Assembly: GCA_025738555.1 (NCBI GenBank)
Contig: JAOVFP010000009.1
Coordinates: forward strand, 3,844,001 to 3,908,000
DNA length: 64,000 bases
Reading direction: 5' to 3'
Origin: Cyathus striatus
Taxonomy: Eukaryota; Basidiomycota; Agaricomycetes; Agaricales; Nidulariaceae
In this document: positions 24,776 to 36,667 of the stretch, one piece after another
Layout: each line of letters opens with the position of its first letter
Numbering within the stretch: position 1 is the stretch's first letter
The notes under the pieces: generated by a model
Seen by the model: the letters and a program-made list of their open reading frames with translations, nothing else
The model's database searches: none
What the model was told of the DNA's origin: nothing
Made by a program: the position numbers and the translations under genes

Positions 24776-25130
24776 ATTAGTATAATAATGAGCTATTAGA
24801 AAAGAAACTAAAAGTTATAAACATTATATATTAATGTATTGACCAAAGTCATGCACCGTGGCTGTGGCAACGGCCTCGAAGACCAACGCACAAAATTCTA
24901 TAATGAGGCGACACTTGAGGCAACGCATTTCTTTGTTTGGCTTCGGCTTCCAATTATCCAGCTGACTGATGCAGCGTGCCGCGGTATTTGGCAACAGCGT
25001 CAAATTGTTTGGCTGACAGCACGTTTGGCACATGTTGACGACGTGCCACGGTCACCCGGTGTTTGGCATTTAGCGTGTACCGGAACCGTATGCCTCGCAT
25101 TTTCGGTTTCTTCCTTAGGCGACTAAACGT
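24776..25130 (+). repeat. Dispersed repeat copy 1 (with 28543-28900)
   Basis: Shares 'attagtataataatgagcta', 'tgccgtggc.gtggcaa.ggcctcgaagaccaac', 'aaaattctataatgagg', 'tgatgcag/aatgtgccgc' and 'tttggcaaca.cgtcaa' with 28543-28900, same orientation. A 95-codon open frame (24839-25126) covers it but is broken in the other copy, so I do not call a gene. Confidence 0.65.
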
Positions 25131-27440
25131 ACTGATGGACCGCTACATCCCTTCATATTAGCTTACTGTACTATCACAGGAACTCGGTCACATTAGCGTA
25201 AACTCAAAATTTCCAACTTTTAAAGACTGTGAGTTAGAATAAAATACATGTGCTACATAGAAGACCTTGTATAGAACCATTTCCAACTTTAATCGCATTT
25301 TTTGAAGTATTCTATGAGATGTTACGAATATTTTTGTCGCGAGACCTCGGAAAGTGGAAAAACCGGGAACTCGGCCACCCCATATTAATAATATCAGGGC
25401 TTGTCTAGCAGCCGAACTAAGCTTACCGGACTTACTCAGACTTAACAACTAAATATCATCTTCGTTCCATGAATAACAATGATTTCGATGTTTGAAGCCA
25501 CGAATTTGCACATTATACCTCCGAAATGGCTGTAAAATATTAACCAATATTTATTCTACTTATAATGATTAACTACAGTGCTTGATCCGGCCTGAGGCAT
25601 CCAATATTTGATATGTTAGGATGAAAAAATGAAAAGTAGAGGTTCTGGATAGATCTACAGTTTCTAAACAAAATAAAATAGCTAAAATTACGTTAAAACT
25701 CAAATAATAATGCAATTATTGTATGTATTCTGCCTTATAATTTTTGTAGCATATTTCTACCATTTATGAAAGATACAGACAGTTCAATGTACACCTTGAA
25801 ACTGCTTCTTTGTACCACTCTGATGTGTAGACTGGTGAAATAGTATAGAAACGAGTGAAAATGAGATTTATGAAGTAGTCCAAATCAATACAGGGGGCTT
25901 TAAAATAGATATATAGCATGATTGTATGCTTTGGATGCGCTGCATACGGCTGCAGCATTATCTTCCTTCTAGAGTGTGGGAATCTGCATCTTAGATTTAG
26001 CCATTTTTGGTTGTAGCGATCAACTAAGTTCTGAATTTCTCGATGTACAAGAGAGTAGCAATCTAAATACTTATACACTATATAGATATTATAGTAATGT
26101 ACTGTACTGTATCAAAAATTTGCACAAATGGCTGATGTGGAAGCTGGAGGATGAGCTGTGACCGGGTTCCAGGTGTGACCGAGTTCCTGATAGCCGACAG
26201 TACGTAATCATCCAATCTTGCGTGGGAACTAAGCGAGAGTACGAGAATAGCAACAGAAAATCGTCAATTATCTGTTGTGAAAGTTAAAAAGGCACAAATA
26301 AAACGTTAGACAATCAAGTTTAAATCCAGTACGAACGTAAAATGATAGAGAACACGATACAGTAGTACAATAGTGATATCTAGGCTGAAATAAGGCTTAT
26401 TATAGTGCTGGGACTATACTTACTAAAACAAATCCCTCCAAATTTCAAATTCCGGTAGCAAATTGCGTGGGCACGCATCCACAATCTTTTATAAATACAT
26501 GTGTACTCTAAATAGAAGCTGGATATCTTGTTTCTCCCTTCTTCAGTCCCCTCCAGGCTCCTGTTGCGCCATAACCCATGGACCAACAGTAACAAATAAT
26601 ATCATGTGATACTCAAGGCCAATCAACGTACCCCAGTTTCCCACGGATCGCGTTGTGCTCTTTCTCTTCCTCCACCACTATACATCGCCGCTCTCCGACA
26701 TCAAGGCGCACTCCACCCCGACGAATCTTTTAAGTTAAGTGTTCATGCTCATGAATTAGCCTTCCTCTCACTCGATGACAGAAAGAGAATGAAAGCCTAC
26801 TATGCGCGCAGATTCAACACTAAACGGAACCGTGCTCTCTTAGCTCTCTTCCTCATCCGCATCAATACTAAGCGGCACCGCACTCTCTCCCATTGTTTCC
26901 TTCACCCTCTCCTCCTCGCTTTTTACCCGATCGCCAGTCGAAGCACGACCCTATCTGGGAGTGTATCCCTCCCCACCCCACCAGGGCCAATTGTAACACC
27001 CACAAGCTAGCAAAGAACGGCGGTTGCGACAGGAACGAGCGTGTGTGCGCACAGTCACAGTGCGCAAGAGTAGCAATAGTGGCATTGGGAAAGTGGTAGC
27101 TGGTGCTGGGTGGGTTGGGGTGGTTGAAGGCATTTTCATTGGTTGGTAGTGGGAACGAGGTGATAAGTTGGTAACGGTAGTGGGATCGACGTGTGAGTGG
27201 GTGCGGTAGGTTGAGGTAGACAAAGTGGTACGCACCATATGAGCCGGATGATGGCGGAGGTGTCGTAAACGGAAGGAAATGAGAAACAAAGGGAAGTTGT
27301 AAGATAATATGGGTCGGTATGATGGTAGGATGTATTTACATATACATACTTGTAAATATAATGGTATATATATATTATATGCACATATATCCACCCCCAT
27401 GAAGAAAGCAGTATACAATTAATTCCACCTTTTAAGATCT
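25131..27440. other. CpG-normal intergenic or relic sequence, no gene recognised
   Basis: Open frames up to 134 codons (26606-27010) show no recognisable domain and no supporting splice pattern. 'tgtaacaccc' at 26994 resembles a retrotransposon LTR start, but no partner end was found. Two GA-pure stretches are absent; composition is ordinary. Confidence 0.3.
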
Positions 27441-28204
27441 GTACTATCATGTAATAGGTGTTTGAAACCATCTCGAGTGTTTGAAAACTGTACAAAACCT
27501 TCATTATCTCAGCACCTACTTCTGGTACTGCTTTCATACTTTGCATTTCAATTTCATAGATGCATTACAATGTATATCTCAATTTATACGATAAGTGGAT
27601 GATTATACATTCTTTAATGGTACAAGTAATGTCGAAAAGCATCAAAATGCAACGCAAATTTGAGATCAAATATAAGATCTAGGCCGATCCTGTTGAACAA
27701 TTCTTATGATATTTGATACACCGCTAGTATACATCCACAACAACCTAAATATCAAATATCAAAGGAAAGCAACACCACTGCATCAACTTACAAGCAGAAT
27801 ACATGTTTTCAGAGCATTTCAGTGTGACAGGCAAGAAGACATGTATTCTGCTTGTAAGTTGATGCAGTGGTGTTGCTTTCCTTTGATATTTGATATTTAG
27901 GTTGTTGTGGATGTATACTAGCGGTGTATCAAATATCATAAGAATTGTTCAACAGGATCGGCCTAGATCTTATATTTGATCTCAAATTTGCGTTGCATTT
28001 TGATGCTTTTCGACATTACTTGTACCATTAAAGAATGTATAATCATCCATTTATCGTATAAATTGAGATTTGCATTGTAATGCATCTATGGAATTCGCAT
28101 GCAAAGTATGAAAGCGATACCGGGAGTGGGTGCTGAGATAATGAAGGTTTTGTACAGTTTTCAAACACTCGAGACAGTTTCAAACACCTATTACATGATA
28201 GTAC
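27441..28204. repeat. 764-bp near-perfect palindrome (366-bp arms, 32-bp spacer)
   Basis: The left arm 27441-27806 (GTACTATCATGTAATAGG .. AGCAGAATACATGT) and right arm 27839-28204 are reverse complements with few differences, many of them C/T transitions (for example CTGGTACTGC versus CCGGTATCGC). The symmetry centre is constant along the arms. The same 64-codon open frame appears on both strands (27706-27900 and 27745-27939), an effect of the palindrome. A transcript through it would fold into a long hairpin. Confidence 0.9.
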
Positions 28205-28324
28205 TTCAGTTGATAAGATTGATGGGGCAATGTGAATGGACCTATCACGTGGTGAGAGTGAGAGTCGCTTAGCCTTGGGTTGAGCCGAAATCTGAAGGAG
28301 GCATGCGGTTTAGGAACACCGTAG

Positions 28325-28505
28325 GCATTGGCACCATATTGTTTGTCTGACATGCATGTTGACAATGCGCCGTCATGTTTAGCATCAGCATCCAATTGTT
28401 TGTCTGACGCGCACGCTGACAACGCGCTGTTGTGTTTAGCATCAGCATCCAATTGTTTTGCTGACGCGCACATTGATGACATGTTGCCAAGCTCACCGTA
28501 TTAAG
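28325..28505. repeat. ~57-bp tandem repeat ('catcagcatccaattgttt')
   Basis: About three units carrying 'gtttagcatcagcatccaattgttt..ctgacgcgcac..tgacaacgcgc'. A further degenerate unit lies at 28820-28880 inside the dispersed repeat. The minus-strand open frames here are this repeat. Confidence 0.65.
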
Positions 28506-28542
28506 TTGATGCACATTGTGTTAAATTGCATAAATAAAATGC

Positions 28543-28900
28543 ATAAACATTAGTATAATAATGAGCTAGTAGGAAGGAAGTAAATGTTAGAAATGTTATA
28601 AATTAATGTACTGAATGAAGTCGTGTGCCGTGGCCGTGGCAATGGCCTCGAAGACCAACAGGCAAAATTCTATAATGAGGTAACACTGAGGTAATGCGTT
28701 CCTTTGCTTAGCCCCAACCCCAATTACCTAGCTGGCTGATCCTGATGCAATGTGCCGCCATGTTTGGCAACAGTGTCAAGTTATTTGGCTGACGTGCACG
28801 TTGACATGCGCCATTTTGTTTAGCATCATGTCAGCATCCAATTGTTGTTTTGCTGATGCGCGATTTGATGATGCAGTACTATGTGCACGTCTTAAGTCAT
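28543..28900 (+). repeat. Dispersed repeat copy 2, uninterrupted
   Basis: Partner of 24776-25130. This copy keeps 'aaaatgcataaacattagtataataatgagcta' in one piece and therefore shows the empty site of the solo LTR at 23703-24775. 28901-29340 holds no recognisable gene. Confidence 0.65.
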
Positions 28901-29346
28901 AAAAAAATAATGTCAAAGCTTAAAGGCCGAAGTTAACTCATGTATAAAAGCCAGTTGCAAAAAGTGTCCGAAGATTCACATTATGCATTATTAAAAAATG
29001 TATGAATGAGGTAATTAATGAAAATGGAATTAATCAACAATATCTCATGAGTAGAGTGAATGCGATGTCAAGAATCAAGATTCAGCATAATAGGAAAAAG
29101 AGAATTAAAATGAACTTAAAAACCATATTTGAGGAAGCCAAAGGTAACATGTGAGAAAGAATGTAGAGGGGCTAAATAAAGCGAGATTAAACTGTCTCAA
29201 ATGAATAGAAGAATGTAAACCTGGGCTATGGTCGGTACAAGGTAACGTACTATGTAGAGCGTCCATCGGAGCGTTTATTTCCATCCACTAATGATTATTA
29301 GTTAGTTTAAAATTATAAACCGAACCCTTGTAAATGAACATATCAC

Positions 29347-31890
29347 TTACTGTTTCTTTGGTTTAACAGAGTCAGTAGCATTGTCTGACCCTCGCTTAGC
29401 CCCTGCGAACACAGGAAGTGGGCCGACTTGACGAAAAACCCAAGTCACATCTTCAACAGCATCCCAAAGCTGTGTTGCTGAGTCGTCTGGTATGCGTTGC
29501 ACTGTGATAATCCACTATGACAATGACATAACGACACAACAAAGACCTAGTTGCCCCCCATGGAACAAAGAGCCCCATTGACAACTGGCCGATGGAGATA
29601 ACTTGATAAGATTACCGCATTCAGATATGCGCCATTGAGGCTGAATTGACGACCACCACGCCATCCATGAAATTCTGAACTCAGCCGCTATAACAGGTGG
29701 TACAGCCTTCGTGCTTTGGTGGTTTTTTATCCACCATGCAATTTCCTTAGGGCAGTTCTTGGTAGGGAAAGCCTGTGATAGATTAGTTATTGTATTACAG
29801 TATAATCTATGAGATTAACAATAACTTACAATGGTGTCAGGCATCTTTAGTTCAAATACTTTCCATTCCGAAATGAGGGCTTTCCAACGTGAGTCTGATG
29901 ATACAGTCCACAGGTATTCGTAATATTGGTGTGCATAGTCAGGTAGAGAGGTGATGTCATCACCACTTGTAACTGAAGGAATACTACCAGCCAAATTAGG
30001 TATCTCACACCTATAACAGAAAGAGTTAGAAGACATACATTTGTATTACAAATGAGCAACATACAGCATATGGGTGCAATTACTTTGAGCCGGCCCTGGC
30101 ATACCCGTACAAATGTTCAACACTTCTTGATCCTGGATTGATGGGCAAGTAGGAATGCTTGAAATTCGAATTAGACAGAAAATGACAGACAAAATAAATG
30201 AAATGAAGTACCTGACAGTATCATTTTGAACTACTTCACTTGACCTACACATATATAGACATATGAGTTAATATAGATACAATACTAATGACAACGAAAT
30301 ATACATACCTCTCCACACTTGCTCCTTTGTTTCCTACAGCAGTATGCCTTGCAGTACATTCCGGCCCATCTCTGTTGGAGACACCATCAGAGCATTCATT
30401 TCCGACATCACTTCTTGACATGTAATTGATATGTCAGTACATATACAAGGTAATGATGTAGTGATTAAACCTTACTTGTTATCCCCAGTAGAATTGTCTT
30501 GTATGCGCTCAGATCTGTGCAGAGTCATGGCTTCACTGGAAGCACTGACCTCCTTCGACAACTTCTTCGATTTTCTGACTCACCTGGTCTTCTTGCTTCT
30601 ACCAAGTGTCTGGTTTGGATCCATGGGTTCAATCACTCGAGCTGAGTCTTCATTATGTTCTTCATTCTCATCAACATTCTGCCCTCCCTTGTTACCTCCA
30701 CCCTTGCCTTCACCTTGTTCTCCCTCACTGCCCTCAGCCTGCCCCTCAGAGGTTGGAGCAACAGGGCAAACATCACTTGTAGCAAGACTTCATGATTGAC
30801 ATTCTTCTTCAGCTTTGTGACAATAGTTAGCTCGTACAACAACTAGAAGATGGTGTAGAAACATGCACTCACAAAAGCACGCATAAAGGAAGTCATCGAA
30901 TTTGTTGGTGATTTCTGTGTAATTCTTCTTGCCCATCCATGACTCCCAGTTGTCTCCATTTTTGTCTTTTCCATAGTGGACACTGGGTTGGCAAGTGAGT
31001 AACCAATATCCAACGAAATCGAATCTTTATTAACTTACAATATAGTTTCCATCTTCCCACCACAACAGGGTCATGGCCCTCCAGATAAAACACTGAATTT
31101 CCAACCTGTGTACTCAGCTAGCTGGGATAGTGCTGCAGCAACAGTCACAGAAATTTTGTCTATTGACCTAAACAGTAATTGTAAGTGCTATTGCAATATG
31201 GTGTTTTAAAAAATAATATATTGAACTTACATGTCATAGCGGAAGTTTCGGTCCTCATCAGCTTCAGCCTTAGGATCAAACTCACTGTTGCCTCGACATC
31301 ATATGGCATGAACTTCCTGCACCTCTTTCCGGACTTCCTTGTCTTCTTTCTCATAATGAAATTGCACCAGTGTGTTCTCAACTTCAAAATGTGACTTGTC
31401 TGCTTCAACACCTGTAGGCAATCTCGACAGGTATAATTGCCACTCATCCTCCATGAGTGGCTCAAGGTAGTCAAAGTACAGGTCGAGGTAGACCTGCCAC
31501 TATAGTAGATTTGGCTTTGCATCTTTCTTTGGTCTAAGATCAAGAAGACCTTGCATTGCAGAGGTGGTAGTGCGAGTATGGTTTCTGAACCACCTACTCA
31601 GTTGCTAAAATATGGTGAAGATATTATTCATAATCTTTTCAATTTCTACATCTTAAACTTACTTTGCATTGTTCCCTCCACTTTTCGGTCTTTGCATTTG
31701 AACCCCACTCATTCTTCTCTAGCCTGCTAGGTTTTGACATTCCCCACTCAAGCAGGTAGTCCTCATACAGCTTTGCAAACCAGGCTGTCGTTGTCCCACT
31801 CTTGCCAGCCTCCTTGGCTTCAAGAAAACCAGGAATTCTTGCTTTAAGCCATTTACATTGTTTCATGGTGGCCCACGAGTGCTTGGTCAT
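29347..31890 (-). pseudogene. Multi-exon hypothetical gene of an expanded Agaricomycete family (decayed)
   Basis: Read on the minus strand from ATG 31888-31890. Exon blocks include RIPGFLEAKEAG and YEDYLLEWG (31890-31663); WFRNHTRT, LLDLRPKK and DKEVRKEVQEV (31604-31231); ISVTVAAALSQLAEYTGWKF (31167-31039); YGKDKNGDNWESWMGKKN (from 30982); an acidic linker; PDYAHQYYEYLW; and a C-terminal WWIKNH.. , WMAWWSSIQPQWRIS, LSLS domain ending at 29347. Introns have GT..AG ends (for example 31605-31662, 31168-31230). These W-rich blocks match a large family of unknown function in mushroom genomes, from memory. In-frame stops TAG 31500-31502, TGA 31299-31301 and TAG 29515-29517 (in the usual SWW motif) indicate a pseudogene; two fit C-to-T change and the last fits the same change on the other strand. 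Confidence 0.7.
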
Positions 31891-32899
31891 GATTGGTTAT
31901 GACAATGTCTAAAGGCTTCAGAATGTCAGAACAATTGGATGATGGGGAGTGGAAGGAATACCTATGGACTTGGTAAAGGTAGAGGTCGAGTGTCATACAT
32001 AGCAGAGCACCAGACTTTATGAGGCCAAGGAAACACTAGTGTTTGAGGGACTTTTCGGTTCCTGTTTGATAATGGGCCAGCATAATTCAACTAAATTATT
32101 CAATGATTTTGTTCAGCATCTCCCAAGCATGATTTGAGGATGATTTTGAAATTTGTGCTAGTAGTTACCAACTGCCTCGCATGAGCTCTATAAGTATAAG
32201 ACACAACTGGCACACCTCTTGGTTTGGTCCAGGTGCATGTGTGCATAATTTATGCAATGTACTTTGACAGTGCCGATAGAATCTTTGTCTTTGGTTTGAA
32301 TAAAATTCCTGAAATATCTAATACTCCTGTATGAAGCATATGCCCTAGAAGTGTTGCCCAAGGTAGAAATGATGAATCAATAATGAATGAAAGAATTTCA
32401 GAACTAAAGATACATGAAGCTTACATTGAGTTATGGGCATACGAAATTGTGAATGTGTAGCTTACTTCAATTCCTTAGAATGAATTTCTGCCTTCTAGCT
32501 CAGCATACATTGGTGTTCATGTGTTCAACTATGTGTTGTACAGTACAAGTAAAACACAGTTGAACTCATAGTTGAGCATGTGAACTATGTGACCATTTTG
32601 CTGCTGCCAACATGTTATCTAAGTCTAGTAGTACCCTGTCAGAACATCTTATCTACCTCTTGTCTGGCCTCTGCACTTATTCTCACTCAGCCTATTTACT
32701 TCCAGAGCATTCAAGACACCAATCACAGGCTCTCAGAATCATTTTCTACCCTCCATGCAAACTGGAACTATCTCCCTTAGCAAGTGACTACTACTCCAGG
32801 AGCATGCTTGGAGATGAGATCAAGTGGAATCAGCTGCATGTTCACATACTCCTGGACCTACAAATTTGGGGATGTTTATTTGCTCCAATTCGAACACAT
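31891..32899. other. No recognisable gene
   Basis: CpG-poor sequence between the pseudogene start and the decayed LTR. Open frames up to 96 codons (32612-32902) have no recognisable domain. Confidence 0.3.
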
Positions 32900-33900
32900 T
32901 GATACACAGGCTAAAGTTATTGTTACATACCATTTAAATTTTGTGTTCTTCATTAATAGAACTTCAGACTAAGTATGTCAGAGTGGGCACACAAGAAGAG
33001 GAGCTGAGATCCTGGGTGGACTCCTAAAAATATACAAGGGATAAAAAAAAGACATACCTAAAAACATATTACTCTGCCTCAGTCTTGAACTTAAAAACTC
33101 TTAATAAATACATGCATGATTAATTTCTATTTGCCTTATGATACAAAACCTGGGTTGAAGTAATAACCCTTTACAATAGACTGAAGGAACCTACTGCATT
33201 GATGGAAAGGCCAGGATACGATGACTTGCTGAAACCTAGAGACAGCCTAGCTGGTATGTATGTAATAACGAACTATTTGATGAAAATTGCGTGTGTGGAT
33301 CAAGCGAGTACTGTTTGTGTAAATAGGATGAGATAAGAGCTAGATCAGTGTAGCGATGGTGCATTGACAAATGAAGCAGAGATGCATCATGCATCATTGC
33401 CACAGCTTCCGAATTAGGAAGGCACTTATGGGAGTGCCCACGTGAGCACACAAAGCCTAGAAATGAGCACCATGTGGTATACAATTAAAAATAGATAAGA
33501 CCTGTAGATAAGCACATTAGTAATTGTATATAGATGAACAATGGGGGAATGGAATGGGAGGAACTGCAGGGGCATTCTTCTTCCCCACGGACAGGGCGAT
33601 GTATCAGACACAAGTACCAGAAATAGTATTACAAGTTTTGATGTACCAAATTGAATTGCACTTGATCTGAATTAAAGCCAGACAGTTATAATTAAATTGT
33701 CAAAGTCTCATCATGTATTAAAAATAGACCGACCCTGTTCTAAATTTAGTTTGACTTTGAAAGAATTGAAATCCATGCGCCGTTGAACTTACAAAATCTT
33801 CTTGCACAGGAAACTTAGAATATAAAAGATACTGGAATAAGTAAAAACTATTCTAAGTACAAATTATGTATTTTAATTAACTTGTGCATTAAGTACATCA
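32900..33900. mobile_element. CpG-decayed relative of the 23.7-kb LTR
   Basis: Begins TGATACACAGGCTAAA and ends ..AAGTACATC, colinear with 23703-24775 (shared 'tagaacttc', 'cttccgaattaggaagg', 'cccacgtgag', 'cttccccac.gacagggcgat'). CpGs in the 23.7-kb copy are mostly TpG or CpA here; for example the four CpGs in 23767-23800 are all changed. No target duplication is evident. Confidence 0.65.
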
Positions 33901-34397
33901 ACTTCTTCAGGAGGACGTAGTGGATCGCCTCTATCACAAGTTATCACTGCAGAATAAGACTGATTGTCAACTTAGCATGATGCCATTGCATCGCTGACCA
34001 ATCAAGTACCATCGATTGTATCATTTATGTTGACACTTGACACACAACACGCTGTCGCATAGGAAATGATCCGTACTCTTGAGGGTAGGGTCGAATCATC
34101 TTGTCTCCAGTTTGGAGAGGATCGAAAAATTTGTCTCAAAGGATCAAGTTTGTAACAAACTTGTGTTTAGTTAGATACAAAAGTGGCCAGACCAAAAAGT
34201 GGCATGAAAGTAGGGCAGTGAACTTGTAAAAGTGGCACAGACATTGAAGATATGGTGTAGATGCAGAGTTGGTGCAGAGCATACAAAAGTGGCATGCATG
34301 AATACAAAATGGCATGCATGAATACCAAATGATGGTGCTGGACATGTCTTCTAAGAGTAGCACTACTGAGAAGAAGTGGCACAGGTAATGATTAAAT
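33901..34397. other. No recognisable gene; 'aagtggca' tandem words
   Basis: Contains repeated 'aaaagtggca' words (34185-34330). No coding domain. The right edge merges into the duplicated gene block. Confidence 0.35.
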
Positions 34398-34866
34398 GTG
34401 CAGTTTGAATTCCATAGAGATGTACAATTTAACATGCACTTCTACAATCCACCCATGGACAGTACAGTGTTATCATTTATATTTTACCATTATACCAGTT
34501 AACACTGTATTTTACATACACAGGACCTAGTAGTTCATGCAGTCACCTGTGGCAGTCTCAGACTAATAACAAACCTCTGTACAGAGCCAATATGAGATAT
34601 GACAGAGAAATGGCTGGATCTTCCAGGCCCAGGGAGACCATTGTCAATGTTGCTGGATGTGATTTTTCTGCCTGCAAAAAAATGGGAGTTGGGGAAGACA
34701 AGTTTCTTAAAGTGCATGAAGGCATAATAAGACATAACATGGAATTTGGAGGTCAATTTGAGTCCACATTCAAATGTTGTGAGTCAATGGACATCTGTCC
34801 ATCCACCAGTTCTAGTGAGGTACAATTTGAGTTGAAATGGGGGGAAACAAAAACTGGAATTCACTG
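34398..34866 (+). pseudogene. Duplicated gene family, copy D (partial)
   Basis: Homologous to 53382-54040. The end of exon 1 is recognisable ('acaatttaac', 'tacaatccacccatgga'), then an intron at about 34462-34523, then exon 2 (PSSSCSHL.. , YRANMRYDRE, VNVAGCDFSACKKMGVG, HEGIIRHNMEFG). The similarity stops after FESTF near 34775 and the frame runs into unrelated sequence to 34866. The ATG end of exon 1 cannot be found. Copy D precedes copy C in the same order and direction as copies A and B at 53-57 kb. Confidence 0.7.
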
Positions 34867-35758
34867 AGAGTAGGTACTACAATTTATGTAGGTAAGGAAT
34901 GTGGTATGTGTGATAGTTGTGTGAGTAAGTGACAGTATGAATGAAATGTTAATGGTAATGAAAAACATGAGTTTTGCATAGCAGGCAGATTGCCTACTCT
35001 ACAAGGGGATAAGTACATCACATGGTTTTGGGAAGGGGGTGATGGCCTGTTAATTAAAGTATTCTGCTCAGAGGGGACTGGCTGTGGCAGAATGAACAGT
35101 AGACAAAATAGCACTGATCAGATGCACAGCTAACAGTAGTAAGGATGATTGAATCTTATCAACCCTTTGATTGGCAGCTTCATGGTCACCTGTTGCAGTG
35201 TTAATACTTCCCCTTACCAACCATATTGACTTCTTCAACTTTCTGCACATGCAGTTCCGAAATGTCTAGTGAATGTGAGAAATGTTGCCATTTACAGAAA
35301 AAGGATGAAACAGAGCACAAAATAAAGGATGGGAAGTTGCCTGGACTGCAAGAGAAGTCTGGGTGAAAGGGGATAAGAGATGGGAAGTTGTCTAGAGTTG
35401 TCTCATAGGGTGAAAATAAAATTGTCATTCATGAATGATGTATATTGGAAACTTGTTAACCCAGGCCCAAGCTCAAAGCAACAGGAGCCACCCCCATACA
35501 TGAATTATCAATACCTGAGAGAGGGGGAATGAAAGTTAAGGTAAGGTCTAACATCTGTCATGTCAACTTTACAGATATGTATGTTCCTAGACTGTAAAGA
35601 TCTTATGAAACCCTCACAGATATGTACCAAACTATATGCCTGTCATGTCTGAGTAATAACAAATGCTTATATAGGCCCAGGTCATCCTCCCATCTATTGT
35701 TATCCAACAACTCCCTTCACATTAAACCTCTCATAGCCCTACTTCAATCTACCCTCAG

Positions 35759-36667
35759 ATGTCCCAAGTTACTCCAAGTCACCAGGGGGTGCCCAATCTG
35801 CCTCCAGAAATGACACATTATCACACAAACATGCAATCCCTGTTCTCTCCATCCTCTAGCTCCAGAGCAGCTGCTGCAACACTGAAATCATGCTCCCAAT
35901 CTTCAGTCTCTCCTCCTCATCATTCAGGAGCAGGTGCAGCAACTCCCAGTCCACACTACCACTGTTTGGGAACTATGCACAATGATAAACTAGCACCCTC
36001 CCAATCCCAATATGCCAACACCAGCTGATCCCACCACTCTCAAACTGGGACTGATGTTCCAATACCCACACATGTATCATTGTGTCAATCAAGCCACATT
36101 CCCACCAGGATAAATGCTAATTACAGCCAAGGTGGGATCTCCAACCAAGTTCCTTGTGATGTTCAGCTCCCCCTGAGCACCTCTGTACCAAACCACTATC
36201 ATGGAACTGTACAAACACAACATGACGAGCAAGTCAATATGTCTGGCTGCTATGACCCATTGACAGATAGTAGGTATTTATTTGAAATTGATAATTATAT
36301 CACTTACTACTGCATTTACTTCTGTTAAGCTGATTACTCTGAACCTCATAGTTCACACAGTAGGCAAAGATGATCTTGTGAGAGAATGGAGACTATAAGT
36401 AGACCTTCATATAGAGCCAATATGAACTACACTGCAAGAGGGGTGGGTTCTGCTAGGGGAACTGCTGTCCACATTGCTGGGTGTGATCTTTCCACTTTTA
36501 TGAAAATGGGTGTTGGGATAGATGATTTTCTTAGAGCTCATGAGGGTATGATGAGAAATATGATGATGTATGAAAACAATCATGAGGCTAATACAGATGC
36601 TGAAGGGGCTGGGGAGTTTTATAATGTTGCAGGGGTAGGATATAATTTGAATGGACCTGGAAAGTAA
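35759..36667 (+). pseudogene. Duplicated gene family, copy C (two TGA stops)
   Basis: Homologous to 55994-56812. Exon 1 is 35759-36269 and starts MSQVTPSHQG; it ends in the family signature SGCYDP. The intron is about 36270-36329. Exon 2 is 36330-36667 (PSYRANMNYTARG, GCDLSTFMKMGVGIDDFL, FYNVAGVGYN). In-frame TGA codons at 36026-36028 and 36371-36373 sit where CGA fits. A TATATAG motif at 35668-35674 lies 91 bp before the ATG. The function of the family is unknown. Region 34867-35758 matches 54500-54730 in part (gggaagtt.tctgga, gatgtatatt.gaaac.tgttaacc). Confidence 0.75.

Noticed and set aside
26994..27003. TGTAACACCC as a retrotransposon LTR start
   Set aside because: No matching CA end, partner LTR or target duplication was found nearby.
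27706..27939. Identical 64-codon frames on both strands
   Set aside because: A necessary result of the palindrome at 27441-28204.
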